A DNA stretch of 64,000 bases, taken from contig JBITNC010000001.1 of assembly GCA_050084985.1 (NCBI GenBank), forward strand, positions 25,916,001 through 25,980,000, in the 5' to 3' direction. A program made the translations under genes and the position numbers. The notes below the pieces were generated by a model, which had not been told where the DNA came from, made no database searches, and saw only the letters and a list, made by a program, of their open reading frames with translations. This document shows positions 1-11,931 of the stretch, one piece after another. Numbering within the stretch: the stretch's first letter is position 1; every line of letters starts with the position of its first letter. The DNA comes from Nageia nagi. Lineage: Eukaryota; Pinophyta.

Positions 1-231
1 TCATATGTGCACAACATCAACATAATATCAATAATTATCATAAAAAAAATTTGATTTTCGATTTTGATTTTTGTTTGATTTTTATCATTATTTGTATTTA
101 GTTTTGGTATAGAAGGGTGTCATCACATCATAACCTTTTCATAATATTTTTCTCCCCCTTTATGAAAAATTTACCAAATAAATACTCTTGTGCCAATGTT
201 ACTTTAACCATACCACAAACCAACAAATTCC

Positions 232-765
232 AACTTGACTAAACTACCAAGTCAAGATTTTACAAGCCATAACAACTTGACTATATCACCAAGTCAATAT
301 TTTTAAGCCACAAATGCCAACTTAACTATGCTACTAGTTAAGATATATATGATGAAATTTGGTAGCATTAATCCATCAACATGGATTCAAATTTCATCAA
401 ACAATTATAATTTTAGAGAAACAAAAACATTTTTAACCACTCCAACAATGTGCAATCATCAAGAAGGGAAAACCTTTTTAACTACTCCAACAATGTAGTC
501 ATAGAGAAAGGCAAATCTTTTTAACTACTCCATACACTACAACTTGCTAACAAGTAGCAACATGGTAAACAATCCATCAATATAGATAAAATTTTCAAAC
601 ATGAAAGTATAGTGGAATCAATCCATAAATATGGATAAATTTTGCAATCATGAAAGTATAGTGGCATCAATCCATAAACAAATTTCCATTTTAACAATAT
701 ATCAACCAATAAGGGTAGTGCATATCATATAGCATTGCAACCAATAAGGATAGTACATATCAAAG
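232..765. repeat. AT-rich block of short degenerate tandem repeats
   Basis: Several short motifs recur in tandem. One is built on 'ACTTGACTA...CCAAGTCAA' (232-345), one on 'TTTTTAACTACTCCAACAATG' (about 430-535), one on 'CATGAAAGTATAGTGG' with 'CAATCCATAAATATGGATAA' (567-680), and one on 'AACCAATAAGGGTAGT' (702-765). Unit lengths are roughly 50-60 bp. No ORF of note lies here. It could be the non-coding 3' part or LTR of a copia element whose purine tract lies just above it, but no matching second LTR is in the window. Confidence 0.6.
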
Positions 766-912
766 ATTAAAATTTGTTTTACCTAAATTTTCACTTCAAA
801 CACTATGCACATCCAAGCACATCACATTATGCAAATCCACACTATGCATATCCATAACAAATAAAATATGCATAACAAATCTTTATTTTAACAAAGTGCA
901 TATTTAATACAA

Positions 913-931
913 TTTTCCCCCTTTTTTCTTT
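913..931 (-). other. polypurine tract of a second copia-type element (candidate)
   Basis: On the minus strand this is an unbroken run of 19 purines with a G5 core, preceded by GATGAC. Many plant copia elements have such a tract between pol and the 3' LTR. If it is real, a 3' LTR would lie below 913 and the repeats at 232-765 would belong to it. The pairing LTR was not found, so this is tentative. Confidence 0.3.
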
Positions 932-1149
932 GTCATCAAAAACCCACAAATTACATAAGAAAAAAATTGCCTTAAAAAGTTGCAAAGTATGTAAAAAATG
1001 GGTTGCAATGTATTGGACATTATTAATTAATGCTATAAAAAAATTGCAATACTTATAAAAAGTTGCACAAAAAAAATAATGGTTGCAATTAATTACTTTG
1101 CAAAAATGACCTAAATCATTTTCATACTTAACCATTTAGCCAAAATAAC

Positions 1150-1535
1150 ACATATTGCATAAATAACACATATGCTTTATTCATTTAAAATTGGCAATGG
1201 TCACATGCCCTACAAGAATTCTTCTACAAAGCTCCTACAAAAGCATTCCTACAATTCTACAAGACTAGCAATTTCATGCTTCTACAAGTACATAATGATA
1301 GGGTGTATCTCTCTATTTATAAGATGAAACCCAATCTTTAACCTCCCTTTTACTCAAGGGTAAGGTTAAAGATTTTTCCATATTTATTTTCTTAATGCTT
1401 TAAGGTATCTACAGATACTTTAAGCATTAAGTTATTTTACATTAAAGAGAAATATTACACAATAATGCATTACAATTTCTAATAAGGGGATCGATGTACA
1501 ATACTTCCTTTGAAAAAGATGAGCCATATCCAACA
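1150..1535 (-). repeat. 3' LTR of a broken Ty1/copia element (low end approximate)
   Basis: On the minus strand the sequence after the purine tract starts TGTTGGATATGG, a usual plant copia LTR start. The block holds a TATA box at 1314-1321. It ends somewhere near 1150, but the exact low boundary and target duplication could not be fixed because the 5' LTR is not in the window. It is laid out like the LTRs at 43.2-43.6 kb and 57.6-58.1 kb (TATA box, then a stretch around 'ACAATAATGCATTA' near the start) but is not obviously the same family. Confidence 0.55.
1314..1321 (-). promoter_or_regulatory. LTR TATA box
   Basis: TATAAATA on the minus strand inside the LTR ending at 1535, in the orientation of the element's pol remnants. 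Confidence 0.5.
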
Positions 1536-1548
1536 TTCCCCCACTTTG
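1536..1548 (-). other. polypurine tract next to the 3' LTR
   Basis: The minus strand reads CAAAGTGGGGGAA immediately before TGTTGG. This is the primer for plus-strand DNA synthesis in LTR retrotransposons and fixes the inner border of the 3' LTR. Confidence 0.7.
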
Positions 1549-4215
1549 TGAATACTTTGTAGAAAATTTGAAAAATGTATTTGCTCCAATACTTAGGCTA
1601 GCCAAACCTATATCTCCTATACACCACATGAATTTCTCTGTGCTAACAACCTTGGCCAATGCATCAATAATATTTTCTTTTGTGTCCACTTTTTCTAGCA
1701 ACACTTTCTTTTTTTCAATCATGTCCCTAATGAATTGGTACTGTACATCAATGTGCTTGGTTCTTGCATGAAAAGTAAGATTATTTGCCAAGAATATAAC
1801 ACTTTGGCTATCATAATTCACCTACACAACTCCTTGTGTAAAACCAATATCAACATCTAATCTCTGAAACCATATTACTTCTTTGCTTGCATGAGTGGTT
1901 GCCATGTATTCAACTTCAATAGTTGAAAGGGTAACAATAACTTATCTTTTACTTATCCAACTAATGGCTACTCCAAATAAGCTAAAGACATAGCCACTAT
2001 TATATATTCTATTATCAAGATCTCCTACCCAATCTACATCAACAAAACCCTTAATATCCAAGTATTTTTCCTTTCCTTTTCCAACAAATTGAAAATTTTA
2101 ATATACCACGTAAATTTTTTAGCACTCTCTTCATAGCAGTTCAATGCTCTTTTCTAGGCTTAGAAATGTATATGCTCATAACTCCCACTACATGTGCAAT
2201 ATCAAGTCTAGTACAAACCATAACAAACATCAAACTCCCTACAACATTTGCATAAGGAATACAAGACATTTCTTCAACTTCTTCTATCGTTGGGCATTGT
2301 TCAATAGACAATTTTATTCCCAAAGCTATAGGAGTTTTCACAGGTTTGGAATCATGCATATTAAATCTCTTCAATACACTCTCAACATAATTTTTTTGAT
2401 CTAGTTACAACTTTTTGTTTGACCTATATCTCCTTATTTCCATGCCCAAAATGTAATTTGTAAGTCCAAGGTATTTCATATCAAATTGTTGTGCTAATAG
2501 AGACTTCACAACACTGACCATTTTACTACTATTCCTAATCATCAACACACAACATTATGATAACAAAATCATTACCAACTTGCTTCATTTACATACAATG
2601 ATCAACATTGCTACAAAGAAAACCAAGTCCTAAAACATAAGTATCAAATTTTTTATACCACATCCTAGGTGATTGCTTCAGTACATACAAATATTTTTTT
2701 AACTTACAAATAAGATTTTCCTTTCCTACCTTAATAAATCCTTTGGGTTGTTTCATATAAGTTTCCTCCTCTAATTTCCCATGAAGGAAAGCATTTTTTA
2801 CATTCATTTACTCTATTTCTAGATCAAATACAACAACCACATATAAAAGACATTTTATTAAGGTTAACTTTATAACATGAGGAAATGTTTCACCATAATC
2901 AATTCCCTCTACCTATGAACATCCTTTGAAAATAAGGTAGGATTTATGTTTCTCCACTTTTCTTTCAACATTTTGCTTCTTCTTGAAGAACCATTTACAT
3001 CCAATTACCTTTATTTCAATAGGAAATTCTACCAGATCCCATATCTCGTTCTTTTCTAAAGATTTCATTTCTTCATTCATGGCCTCTTCCTAAAGATTTA
3101 TCTCTTTAGAATTAACTACTTCTTTAATAGTTCTAAGATATTCATCAATAACACATAAAACAAAATAATAATGAAAATCAAGTGGGCTATACCTCTCAAG
3201 TTGCCTTCTTTCACATGTTGATCTCCTTAACACTGATGTATGAAACTTTGGTTCATCCTCTTCTTCTTCTTTTGGTTCTGTTGAGTAGTGCTCATCTTCC
3301 ATCAACTCAAATTGCACCTTTTTTGGTTCTTCCTACATTAATTCATTCTTGGGATCATTTTTCAATTCTTTAAACACCACATCTCTAATTTAGGCAATAC
3401 TCTTAGTTTCTAGATTCCAAATTTTATAACTTTTAACACCATCTTTATAACCAATAAAGATACACTTAACAACCTTGTTATCGAGCTTACTCCTTTTTTT
3501 TTTTTGAAATATGCATGAGTACATCATAAGAAAAAACTTTAATATGTGAAAAAAGAGGATTTATTACCAAATAATGCTTCAAGTGGAGTTTGGTTAGGTA
3601 AATTTAATGTAGGAGGATGGGGTAGAAATGAAGGTGTTGTTTTAAAACTTGTCCACTTACGATGTAGCAGACCTGAGGATTGGCAACTCATCATCATGAT
3701 TAATAACAACTTTTCAATTTGTACTACTAGACCATACTTATTTGTGCCAATGTGCCAAGCTACACCTTTTTTTTCTTCTTATATTACTTCATTCTTAGGA
3801 CCATTTTTCAATTCTCTAAATACCACATCTCTAATTCAGGCAATACTCTTAGTTTCTATTTTCCAAAGTTTATAACATTTAACAACATCTTTATAACTAA
3901 TAAAGATACACTTAACAACTTTGTTGTCAAGTTTACTCCTTTTTTTTTTTTGGAATATGCATGAATGCATTAGAGGCAAAAACTTTAAATTGTGAAAAAG
4001 AGGATTTCTTACCAAACAATACTTCGAATGGAGTTTCGTTAGGTAAAGTTGATGTAGGAGGATGGGGTAGAAATGAAGGTGTTATTTTAAAACTTATCCA
4101 CCTAAGATGTAGCAAACTCGAGGATCAGTGACTCATCATCAGGATTAATAACACCTTATCAATTTGTATTGCTAGACCATACTTATATGTGCCAATGTGC
4201 CAAAGTCCTATGTAT
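1549..4215 (-). pseudogene. Ty1/copia pol remnant (integrase end, reverse transcriptase, RNase H)
   Basis: Minus-strand fragments appear in the right order for copia pol. An integrase C-terminal part at 3933-4115 contains 'NETPFEVLFGKK' (the usual NKTPYEVWFGKKP block). The linker follows at 3090-3317. Reverse transcriptase lies at 2589-2807 ('NAFLHGKLEEETYM', 'PRMWYKKF') and 2141-2374 ('MKRFNMHDSKPVKTPI'). RNase H lies at about 1560-1821 ('DSQSVIFLANNLTFHARTKHIDV'). The catalytic YVDD position near 2535 reads CVDD, so Tyr is replaced by Cys. Stops and frameshifts separate the pieces. Gag, protease and most of integrase are missing, so this is a 5'-truncated dead copy. The fragments are short but the family motifs are clear. 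Confidence 0.85.
3313..4205 (-). repeat. 446-bp tandem duplication inside the copia remnant
   Basis: Two head-to-tail copies, about 3313-3759 and 3760-4205, are offset by 446 bp at three checkpoints (3353/3799, 3506/3952, 3545/3991). They cover the integrase tail and the start of the linker to reverse transcriptase. Each has a poly-T run of 10 or more bases in the same place. A shorter repeat of about 76 bp follows (anchors 4176 and 4252). The copies differ by scattered substitutions, so the duplication is old. Confidence 0.8.
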
Positions 4216-4618
4216 AGGATTCTTTAAACCTAGCCACTTTGTATTTCTAAAACCATGCTTATATGTGCCAAAGTGTCAAATTCCTATTGAATGGACTCTT
4301 TTAAATTGGGCAAAGAATAGTAGATGAAGCACCTATTTTAGCAAATATTATTTGAAATCATGGTTTTTTGAAGGAAATTGAGATCTTTTAGAAAATTCAC
4401 CAGATCTCTTACCTATCAAATCTAGTAAAGAATTATGCATCACCTCAAGACCCTGAGCTAGAATTCCCAATGAGCTTTCCCACGAGCCACCCTAGGCTAG
4501 CTTTTCATTCAAGTACGAGAAGTATTCCCAATGATGAGAGGCACTTGTAGCCATAATTAGTGAGGGTGGAGAGAGTGTTGTTATTATTTTTTAAGTTTTC
4601 CTAACAAGCTAAGCTAGT
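4216..4618. other. no recognisable gene
   Basis: Apart from the end of a short duplication near 4252-4330 I see neither coding signal nor element boundary here. The copia element probably breaks off in this stretch. Confidence 0.5.
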
Positions 4619-7480
4619 TTGGAGAGTAGTAGGAGTGTATTCAAAGTAGTGAAGATGGGGGGAGACCTAGTAAGAGTAGAGCCTTCTTCCCTAAATGAGG
4701 TAAAGAGAAACTCATTAGTGTGGAATATTATTTATGAAGGGGGGTTAGAGAATTTTAATAATGCATGCATAGGGAACGATGATGAGATTTCCCTGATAGT
4801 AATAAAATCTAAGGAGAATGGTAAATGCAATGTTAAAGGAAGGGAGGTTGTGTTTAGCTCTAAGATGATTGCATAGGCTAACATGATACCAAATAATGGT
4901 TTGTAGATTAGAAGAGAAGGAAAAATGAACAAACTGGAGGCTAAAGATAAATTCTTGATGAAAGTGATAAAATCAAAAGATCTAGAGAAATGTCAGAAAA
5001 GGTTGGTATGAGAATCAATCCCCAAACCTTGGGATGATGTGGCTTCAATTTTGATCAAATATGTAAGGTTAGAAGGGAGATATAATGTGCTTCTTACTTC
5101 AAACTTCTTATCATTGAATCACTTCATATTTCCAAAGATGGATAAGGTCAACTTCCCCTTCTTCATTTTTAATTCTCTAGCAATATATGTTGATAAGGTT
5201 AAAAAATAAAGAGTTCCTTTACCCTTGCATGAAGCTATTATCAAATTAGTGGTAGATAGAGCTTTGGCTATGACTCCTAGGAAAGTTCCTAGGGTTAAAT
5301 TCATTATTGATGGTAGAGTCTACGAACTTGGAAAGAAGGTTGAAGAAAAAGACTTAGAAAAGGGTAGAACACCTAGCAACAACAACTAGGAGGTTAAATC
5401 CCCTAGCATAGGTTCCTATCTAACAAGAAATTGGAGAAAAAACATGGAAAGCATTGAGAAGAAAGTGATGGAAAAGGAGGATTCTTCTAGTAATTCCCCC
5501 AATTAATCAGTGCAGATTCATGTTAAAGAGAATCTTAAGAGGATGCTGAGGTGGCTAATACCCTCATGTTAATTAGAGCTAAATGGGGGATGAAAGGAGG
5601 GAGAATCAGTGTCAATAAAACTAAAGAGAAGGAGATTGTAGCCCCCAAAATAAGGAAATTCATGTGTAAGCATAAGGGATAAAATAAAATTAGAGTTAAA
5701 AATCTAAATAGTAGGAAAGGAAGACCAATCTCTAGCCTTGTTGAAAAGGAGTAACTAAGAAGATGTAACAAACTTAAGAGAAAACTTATTTTGGAGAAGC
5801 AAATATCAAGTGAGGAGGTTTTGGTAGAAGTAGGAATCATAATACAAATAGTGCCAGAAGAAGAAACTGCTAACAGGTCTCGACAAGGTCAGACACCAAT
5901 TTCAAAGGATATGGAGTGCATGAAAACTTTAAGAGAGGAGGAGAGAATTTCTAGCCTTGTGAATAGTGAAACTCAAGAGAATCCTATGGAGGCCATACAT
6001 TAACTAGCACTCCTCTATGACTCAAAGGAAAGCAATTTCTCTTCAATGATCAGGAGTAAAGAGAGGGTGCATCGAGAATGCAATAATTTCAATGATGGGG
6101 GGTCTAAGCCAATAGGCCTATAACAATAAACTCAAATAAATAGTCCACAAGTGTATCTAGAAGCCAATCCAATCAAAATCAAGAAGAAAAGATAAAATTA
6201 GAGTTAAAGACCTAAATAGTAGGAAAGGAAGACCCATCTCCAACCTTTTTGAAAAGGAGTAACCAAGAAGATGTAACAAACTTAAGAGAAAAGTGTAGAG
6301 GTTATGGTAGAAGTAGGAAGCATAATAGAAATAGTTCCAAAAGAAGAAAATGCTGATAGGTCTTAGCAAGATCATACACAAATTTCATAGGATATGGAGT
6401 GCATAGAAACTCCAAGAGAGGAGGAGAGAATTTCTAGCCCTATGACTAGTGAACCTAAGGAGAATCCTATGGAGGCCATACATCAACTAGCACTCCTCTA
6501 TGACTTAAAGGAAAGTAATTTCTCTTTAATGATTAGGAGTAGAGAGAGGATGCATCAAGAATGCAATATTTTCAATGATGGGGGGTCTAATCCAATAGGC
6601 CCATAACAACAAACTTAGATAAATAGTCCATAAGTGTATCTGAAGCCAACCTAATCAAAAATAAGAAGATAAGATAAAATTAGAGTTAAAGACTTGAATA
6701 GTAGTAAAGGAAGACCAATATATAGCCTTCTTAAAAAGGAGTAACCGAGAAGATGTAATAAACTTAAGAGAAAAATTATTTTGGAGAAGGAAATGTCAAG
6801 TGAGGAGGTTGTGGTATAAGTAGGAAGCATAATAGAAATAGTGTTAGAAGAAGAAAATGCTGATAGGTCTAGACAAGATCAAACACCAATTTTAGAGGAT
6901 ATGGAGTGCATGGAAACTCTAAGAGAGGAGGAGAGAATTTCTAGCCCTATGACTAGTGATTGAAAAAGAGTTTGCCACAGTCTCTTCTAGGCCAAAATAG
7001 TCATATCAAAAAAGAATTCAAGAAATTTGTGATCTCCAAAGTTTAGTATTCAATATGGACATAAATAAACACTAGCTCATAATAGAGTTGGGATTTGTTA
7101 ACAAATTCTTTAATTCTTTAGTTGAAATAAAAGCTCCCAAAATATGGGAAGAGTAGAATGTATAGGGTAGTGCCACCAATTGGGTAGCCAATAACATTCA
7201 ATTTTTAGAACAATCTTTTTTTGAGACATAAATCTTAGATTTGTAGTAAATAAATGAGTTGGCTCAGGAAGCCATTGTAAAAATTTTACATATTGGAAGG
7301 CTAAATAGTGTCTTGGAAGGGTTTAGAGTAGATACTGAGAAAATTAAGGTATCCCCCATCCTCTCACAACCTGATTATAAAAATTTGAGTGAACTAAATA
7401 AAAGGATGTAGGCATTCCTCCTTCTAGACATGATGGTAGCAATTGATACTACAACCAGATCCACTTTTGGGAAAGCTACT
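4619..7480 (+). pseudogene. degraded plus-strand ORF of unknown family
   Basis: Long stretches of plus-strand reading frame with protein-like composition are broken by stops. They include 4619-4876, 5030-5390 (hydrophobic/charged pattern around 'DKVNFPFFIFNSLAIYVDKVKK' and 'LPLHEAIIKLVVDRALAMTP'), 5791-6003, 6394-6606, and about 7190-7480 ('INELAQEAIVKILHIGRLNSV'). The upstream part looks like one domain. The middle is a lysine/glutamate-rich segment repeated three times. The tail is a third domain. I do not recognise the family. ORF1 of a plant LINE or a retroelement gag are both possible, but I saw no zinc knuckle and no reverse transcriptase. It is certainly non-functional in this copy. 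Confidence 0.45.
5681..6962 (+). repeat. three tandem copies of a 508-bp coding module
   Basis: Anchor 'TAGAGTTAAA' occurs at 5691, 6199 and 6681, giving offsets of 508 and 482 bp. The middle copy lacks about 26 bp after 'AAGAGAAAA'. Copy 3 stops near 6962. Each copy encodes a similar segment with 'REEERISS', 'ENPMEAIH' and 'ALLYD' blocks, so the duplication happened while or before the ORF was coding. Divergence between copies is moderate. Confidence 0.8.
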
Positions 7481-7489
7481 GGAAGCATC

Positions 7490-8058
7490 ATTTGATGGGT
7501 TATTTTCTCTAGTAGGTGGAGACCCCAAAGAGTTTACAAAAGATTGTATTCCTTCAAAATAACACTCAAAATTTGGGTAATTCTATTTTTCATTCTTCAT
7601 TATTTCATTCTTCACTACCTAGGAGTTGTGTATATAAGAGTACCCAAGGGAACATTATTTTTTTAGAGTCTTCATAAGTTATAAAATTTTATATTCTTTC
7701 ATCATAAATCCCCCCTCTTCTTATTATTTTCTTTAGGGTGTTAGGAGTCATTTTTTTATTATTACTTGAGAATTATATGAGTAAAGCCACCTAGGAGTTT
7801 TTTCATTCTTTAGTACATGGGGATTATATAAATTAGGTTACTTGAAAGTTATGTTAATAAGACTTGTGTCAATTGTGTATTCTTTTATTCTTTAGTGATT
7901 GGGAGTTGACATTCCTCAAAAATTATGTCATCTTCTCCAAATATACTCAAGAAGTTATGTATGTAAAAGTTTTCAGTCATATTTATTACCTTAGAGTCTT
8001 TAGGAATTATTGGCATAAATATCCAAAACTTGTACATATTTAGAGTTCTATTTTTGAA
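7490..8058. other. no recognisable gene
   Basis: AT-rich sequence with some repeated short phrases such as 'TTATTACTTGAGAATTATATGA'. I see no coding signal and no element end. Confidence 0.4.
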
Positions 8059-8059
8059 G

Positions 8060-8405
8060 AATATCAATAGTGCCTAGAGATTTTGAAGGATGACATTGTA
8101 AGTTTTGGTAAAAATTATCAGGTCCTAGACCAAGTAATGGCAGGTGCAGATTTTTGAAGAATATCAATAGAGCTTGATAATTTTAGAAGGTGACATCATA
8201 TTTTTTTGTGAAAATCAACGGGTTCTAAAGAAATTAGAATTTTGATAGAGCCCATTGATCTTAAGAGATGATATCATGATTTTTGGCTAAAATTAGCAGG
8301 TCCTAGAAGAACCAGATCATCAATAGAGCTTAGGGATTTTGAAGGATGATGTCACAAATTTTGGTAAAAATAAGTGGGTCTCGAAAGAACTAAATCATCA
8401 ACAAA
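8060..8405. repeat. about 77-bp degenerate tandem repeat, four copies
   Basis: The motif 'CAATAGAGCTTAGGGATTTT', then 'GATGATGTCA', then 'TTTTGGTAAAAATTAGCAGG', then 'TCCTAGAAGAACCA' recurs from about 8065, 8166, 8246 and 8322. A fifth partial copy starts at 8398. The first unit is longer (about 100 bp). The copies are clearly diverged. Confidence 0.7.
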
Positions 8406-11400
8406 GCCTAAAAGAAGAACATGGAGCCCGCCAAGCAAGTAAAAGAGTAGTGCATGAGAAAGAACACCTAGGTCCACTTCATATTAAGTGTTTGACCCTC
8501 AGAACCCTATGAATGTGTCGATACCAACTCATTTCCACATAATAGTGGCAATTCTTCTTGATTCAAGTGAATATAATGTCTATCAACCATCATTACTTTG
8601 ATTACTAACATCCATAGTAGAGATCATAAAAATTACAGAGAAGTAGATAACAGTTGATAAAGCATACAACTAAATTGTACCAATCAGTGTGCAATCAAAT
8701 AACTGCTCAATCAGCTATAGTGCTACCCTCAATTAGTTACAGTACTACCTTCAATTAGCAATAGTGTTATATTTAATCAACTACAAGGTTGAGAAAGGAG
8801 CAATAAATGACATTTTAGAAGGATTGCAACTCTATAAACATGGTTGGTAAGAAGTTGCAAATACCTAGATAATTTAGATAGTTATGTTGATTAGTACTTG
8901 TCCACTGTATAATCCAGCATAGTTATAACATTTATGTAAATAGTGTTGTTTTAGTTATTTCATTTAATGCTAGTAGTAATTTATATTAATGAGACATAAC
9001 CACCTAAGGGAGGGGGTAGTTGTATAAATAGCTAGTTTTTAGAAATTAAGGTTATACATTTTAGCAAATTTGCCCTAATCTATAAAAGCAATTCAAATAT
9101 GATAATGCAAATAGACAATACTTTGCCCTCTTGCAACAAAGTGGTTGTTACTGCTTTTATGAATGTTATGTGTGGAATGTTTTCTTCAAATTATGGTTTT
9201 GTATTGTGATTGTGAGACCCCATGTGTGAGATAGTCTGCTATTCTTAATCTTGGCTATGGATTGCTGCTTATGCTACAATGCCCAAGTTATGAATTTTCT
9301 ATTTTAGTTGTTTATTTACTTATCTCTTTCCTATAACTCTTCATCTTTTTATTCCTTTTTTATTACTTTTGACCTTAAATATAGATAGGAACTGGCCTAT
9401 AAAATGGATATTGAGTAGAAAACCAACACGAGCACATCCCCACCATCTTCTACTCTTTCAAGAAACCTACTATTGCAAGAAGTGGAGAACACGACTAGAC
9501 CAAACTCTTGAGGTTACACTATACTAATCAATAATGATGTTATGAATGTATAAATGTAAAACATACACAAAACTTACAATACTTTATGAAAGTATGGATG
9601 TAATAGTGGATGCACATAAATGTATATGTACAAATGAATGTAAAATGTATTAAACTTAAATGACCTAAGATTTCTATGAATGAGATAATAACTTAAACAT
9701 CAATCTTAATGCTTTGGTAACTTATCAAGTTTTTATAATAATAATAGTAATTGTATGGAATGAATGACTATATAAATAAATAAGTGTAATAAATAAAACC
9801 TTCAATACCTAGTTTTGTTAATTGATCTTTTGCTTTAGCCTCATATACTAGGGATGATATGAAATAAGATCATGATATATTTAAGTTTACCATAAACTCA
9901 TGTGTGTGTAATAATGTTCATTTCTTTCTCTTAACATTTGCAAATAAAACACCCCAAGGCTATAAATTGTAAGATATGATCTTTTTCTTTTTGTAAGGTA
10001 TGCTTCGCTACCAAAAAGAGTCCATAGCCCTAGTGAAGATTAACCCCTTCATCTTGTTACAACCTTGCTCTATTGCCAGTCAGGCATCTATAGCCCTGAT
10101 AGAGGATGCTGCAATAGCCAAAGAATTCTACATATTTTTCTTTTTTCATTTTATTATTCCTCTTTTTTTTTTTAATCCTAGCTCTTGGGTTTAGGATGAA
10201 GCAAAAAGTAAGAAAACCATACTCACATTTATACTCAAAAAATACTTAATTATTAATTATTTCAAGATTTTCAATGTGAAAAGTGTATGAATCTATTAGT
10301 GCACTACCATATAGCATAGTTATGTCCTTTTATCATCCTAAGTTTTTGAAACCTTAACATAATATTTCTTAACTAAAACCAAATATGAATAGAATATTTA
10401 TTACCTACTTCTTTATTTGTAAATACAACTATATACATTAATGAATATTATATGGATGTATGCATGATGCGTGGATACATATAGCTTGATTAGTTACCTC
10501 TCTCATAATGATTAATATATAATAATTATGGCATTCAAGGTAAAGGACTAAACATTTATGAACAAAGTGGAATGATATGAACACATGGGCAGTGCGCCCA
10601 AATAGCCAAGATGCTTCAAAAGTATATCTTTTAATTATATATATGTACATATATACATTTTTTAAATTTTTTGATATTTTTTTGTTTTTTAAATTTTTTG
10701 ATGTTTTTGATTTTTTACTTGTTTCCCCACTAAACAAAAATTTGCAATAGGTCATCATGAGTAAAATGATGGAAATGATAGCAAGTATGAATGGTATGAT
10801 CAATGAACCATTATAGGGGGTCACAGATGATAGACATAGACAACATGAAGTCCCAACACCATAAGTTTATAAATAGGAGATGGGCTATGGTGACATCATC
10901 GAAAAGGTCTTCTTTAGGATGTAGAAGATGCGGCCCATAGTATCTAACAAATCAAACTACCAAAGTAGTGACAAGAGCATTAATCATGATAATCCAAATA
11001 AAATTAGGTTTGGAGATCATATGAATGAGATTTTGCAAGAACTCTTCGTTAGGGATATTACATATCATACAAGATCACCAATAAGGCTGATGATCAATGT
11101 AAATCTCCATTCAATTAGAGTTCCTCAAAATATTATAAGTATTTTTAGATGTATCTAGTGCAAAGCTCAAGGCTATCATAGATAAAATTTGATCTCAAAT
11201 ACCCTCAAGTAATTGATTAAATTGATCCTCCTCTAACTCTGGGTTTTGGATAGGATCCTCTAAGGGGTCACTAGGAAAAGTATAAGGTGATCAAGAAATA
11301 ATAAGGGATAACAAGTCCCATGGGATAGGAGAATCACAATGCGAGTACCCCTCCCACTGATGGGTGGGAAGATTAACACAATGTGGGTGACTGATGATGC

Positions 11401-11931
11401 TTGTTGTTTGTAAAATACAATCAACTACCTACAGTGTCATATACAAGCATTTTTTAGAATTCATATAAAGTTTTTTAAAGATAGATATATACACACATAT
11501 TTATTTTTACAAGAAAACATTTAATAATAATTTTCTAAACTATTTACATGTGTTCTTAATGGTGGTACTTTTTATTTACTTGATTATTATTTTTTAAGAT
11601 AAAAAACTTTTTACAATTCCCTAATGATAATGGTTCCCTTGTTTTGTATGAATAACCTAACCTTTATAACCTAATAAATAAAAGTATGGAGGTTGAAATA
11701 AAATATGAGTAGGTCCTAGTCCTAGGATGGTGATTAGTAATTAACCAAATATCAAATGAGTGGCAAGATTGGTGTATGATGCTTGAATTTCTTAGTGACA
11801 CATTTTTCCTTGGTTGACAATGTCAAGGATTCACCATTCCTAATAAGTGGAAGGTGATATGGGATCCCTAAGGATTGTGAAGTTTGAGTGGGAATTAATG
11901 GTGTGAGGGGAATTCCAATCTCTATGAGATA
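8406..11931. other. long stretch without a recognisable gene
   Basis: I could not assign a family to any reading frame here. Points noted: short repeats of 'CAATTAG(T/C)TACAGTACTACC' type at 8700-8770; a plus-strand GTATAAATAGC at about 9022-9032 that could be an LTR promoter; T-rich runs around 10140-10170 and 10660-10720. Open frames at 10000-10194, 10438-10824 and 10928-11158 show no family motif and are likely chance or relics. Confidence 0.4.

Noticed and set aside
10438-10824. 128-codon minus ORF with hydrophobic start as a small membrane protein gene
   Set aside because: Runs through AT repeats with Lys/Asn-rich low complexity, has no family motif and no promoter context.
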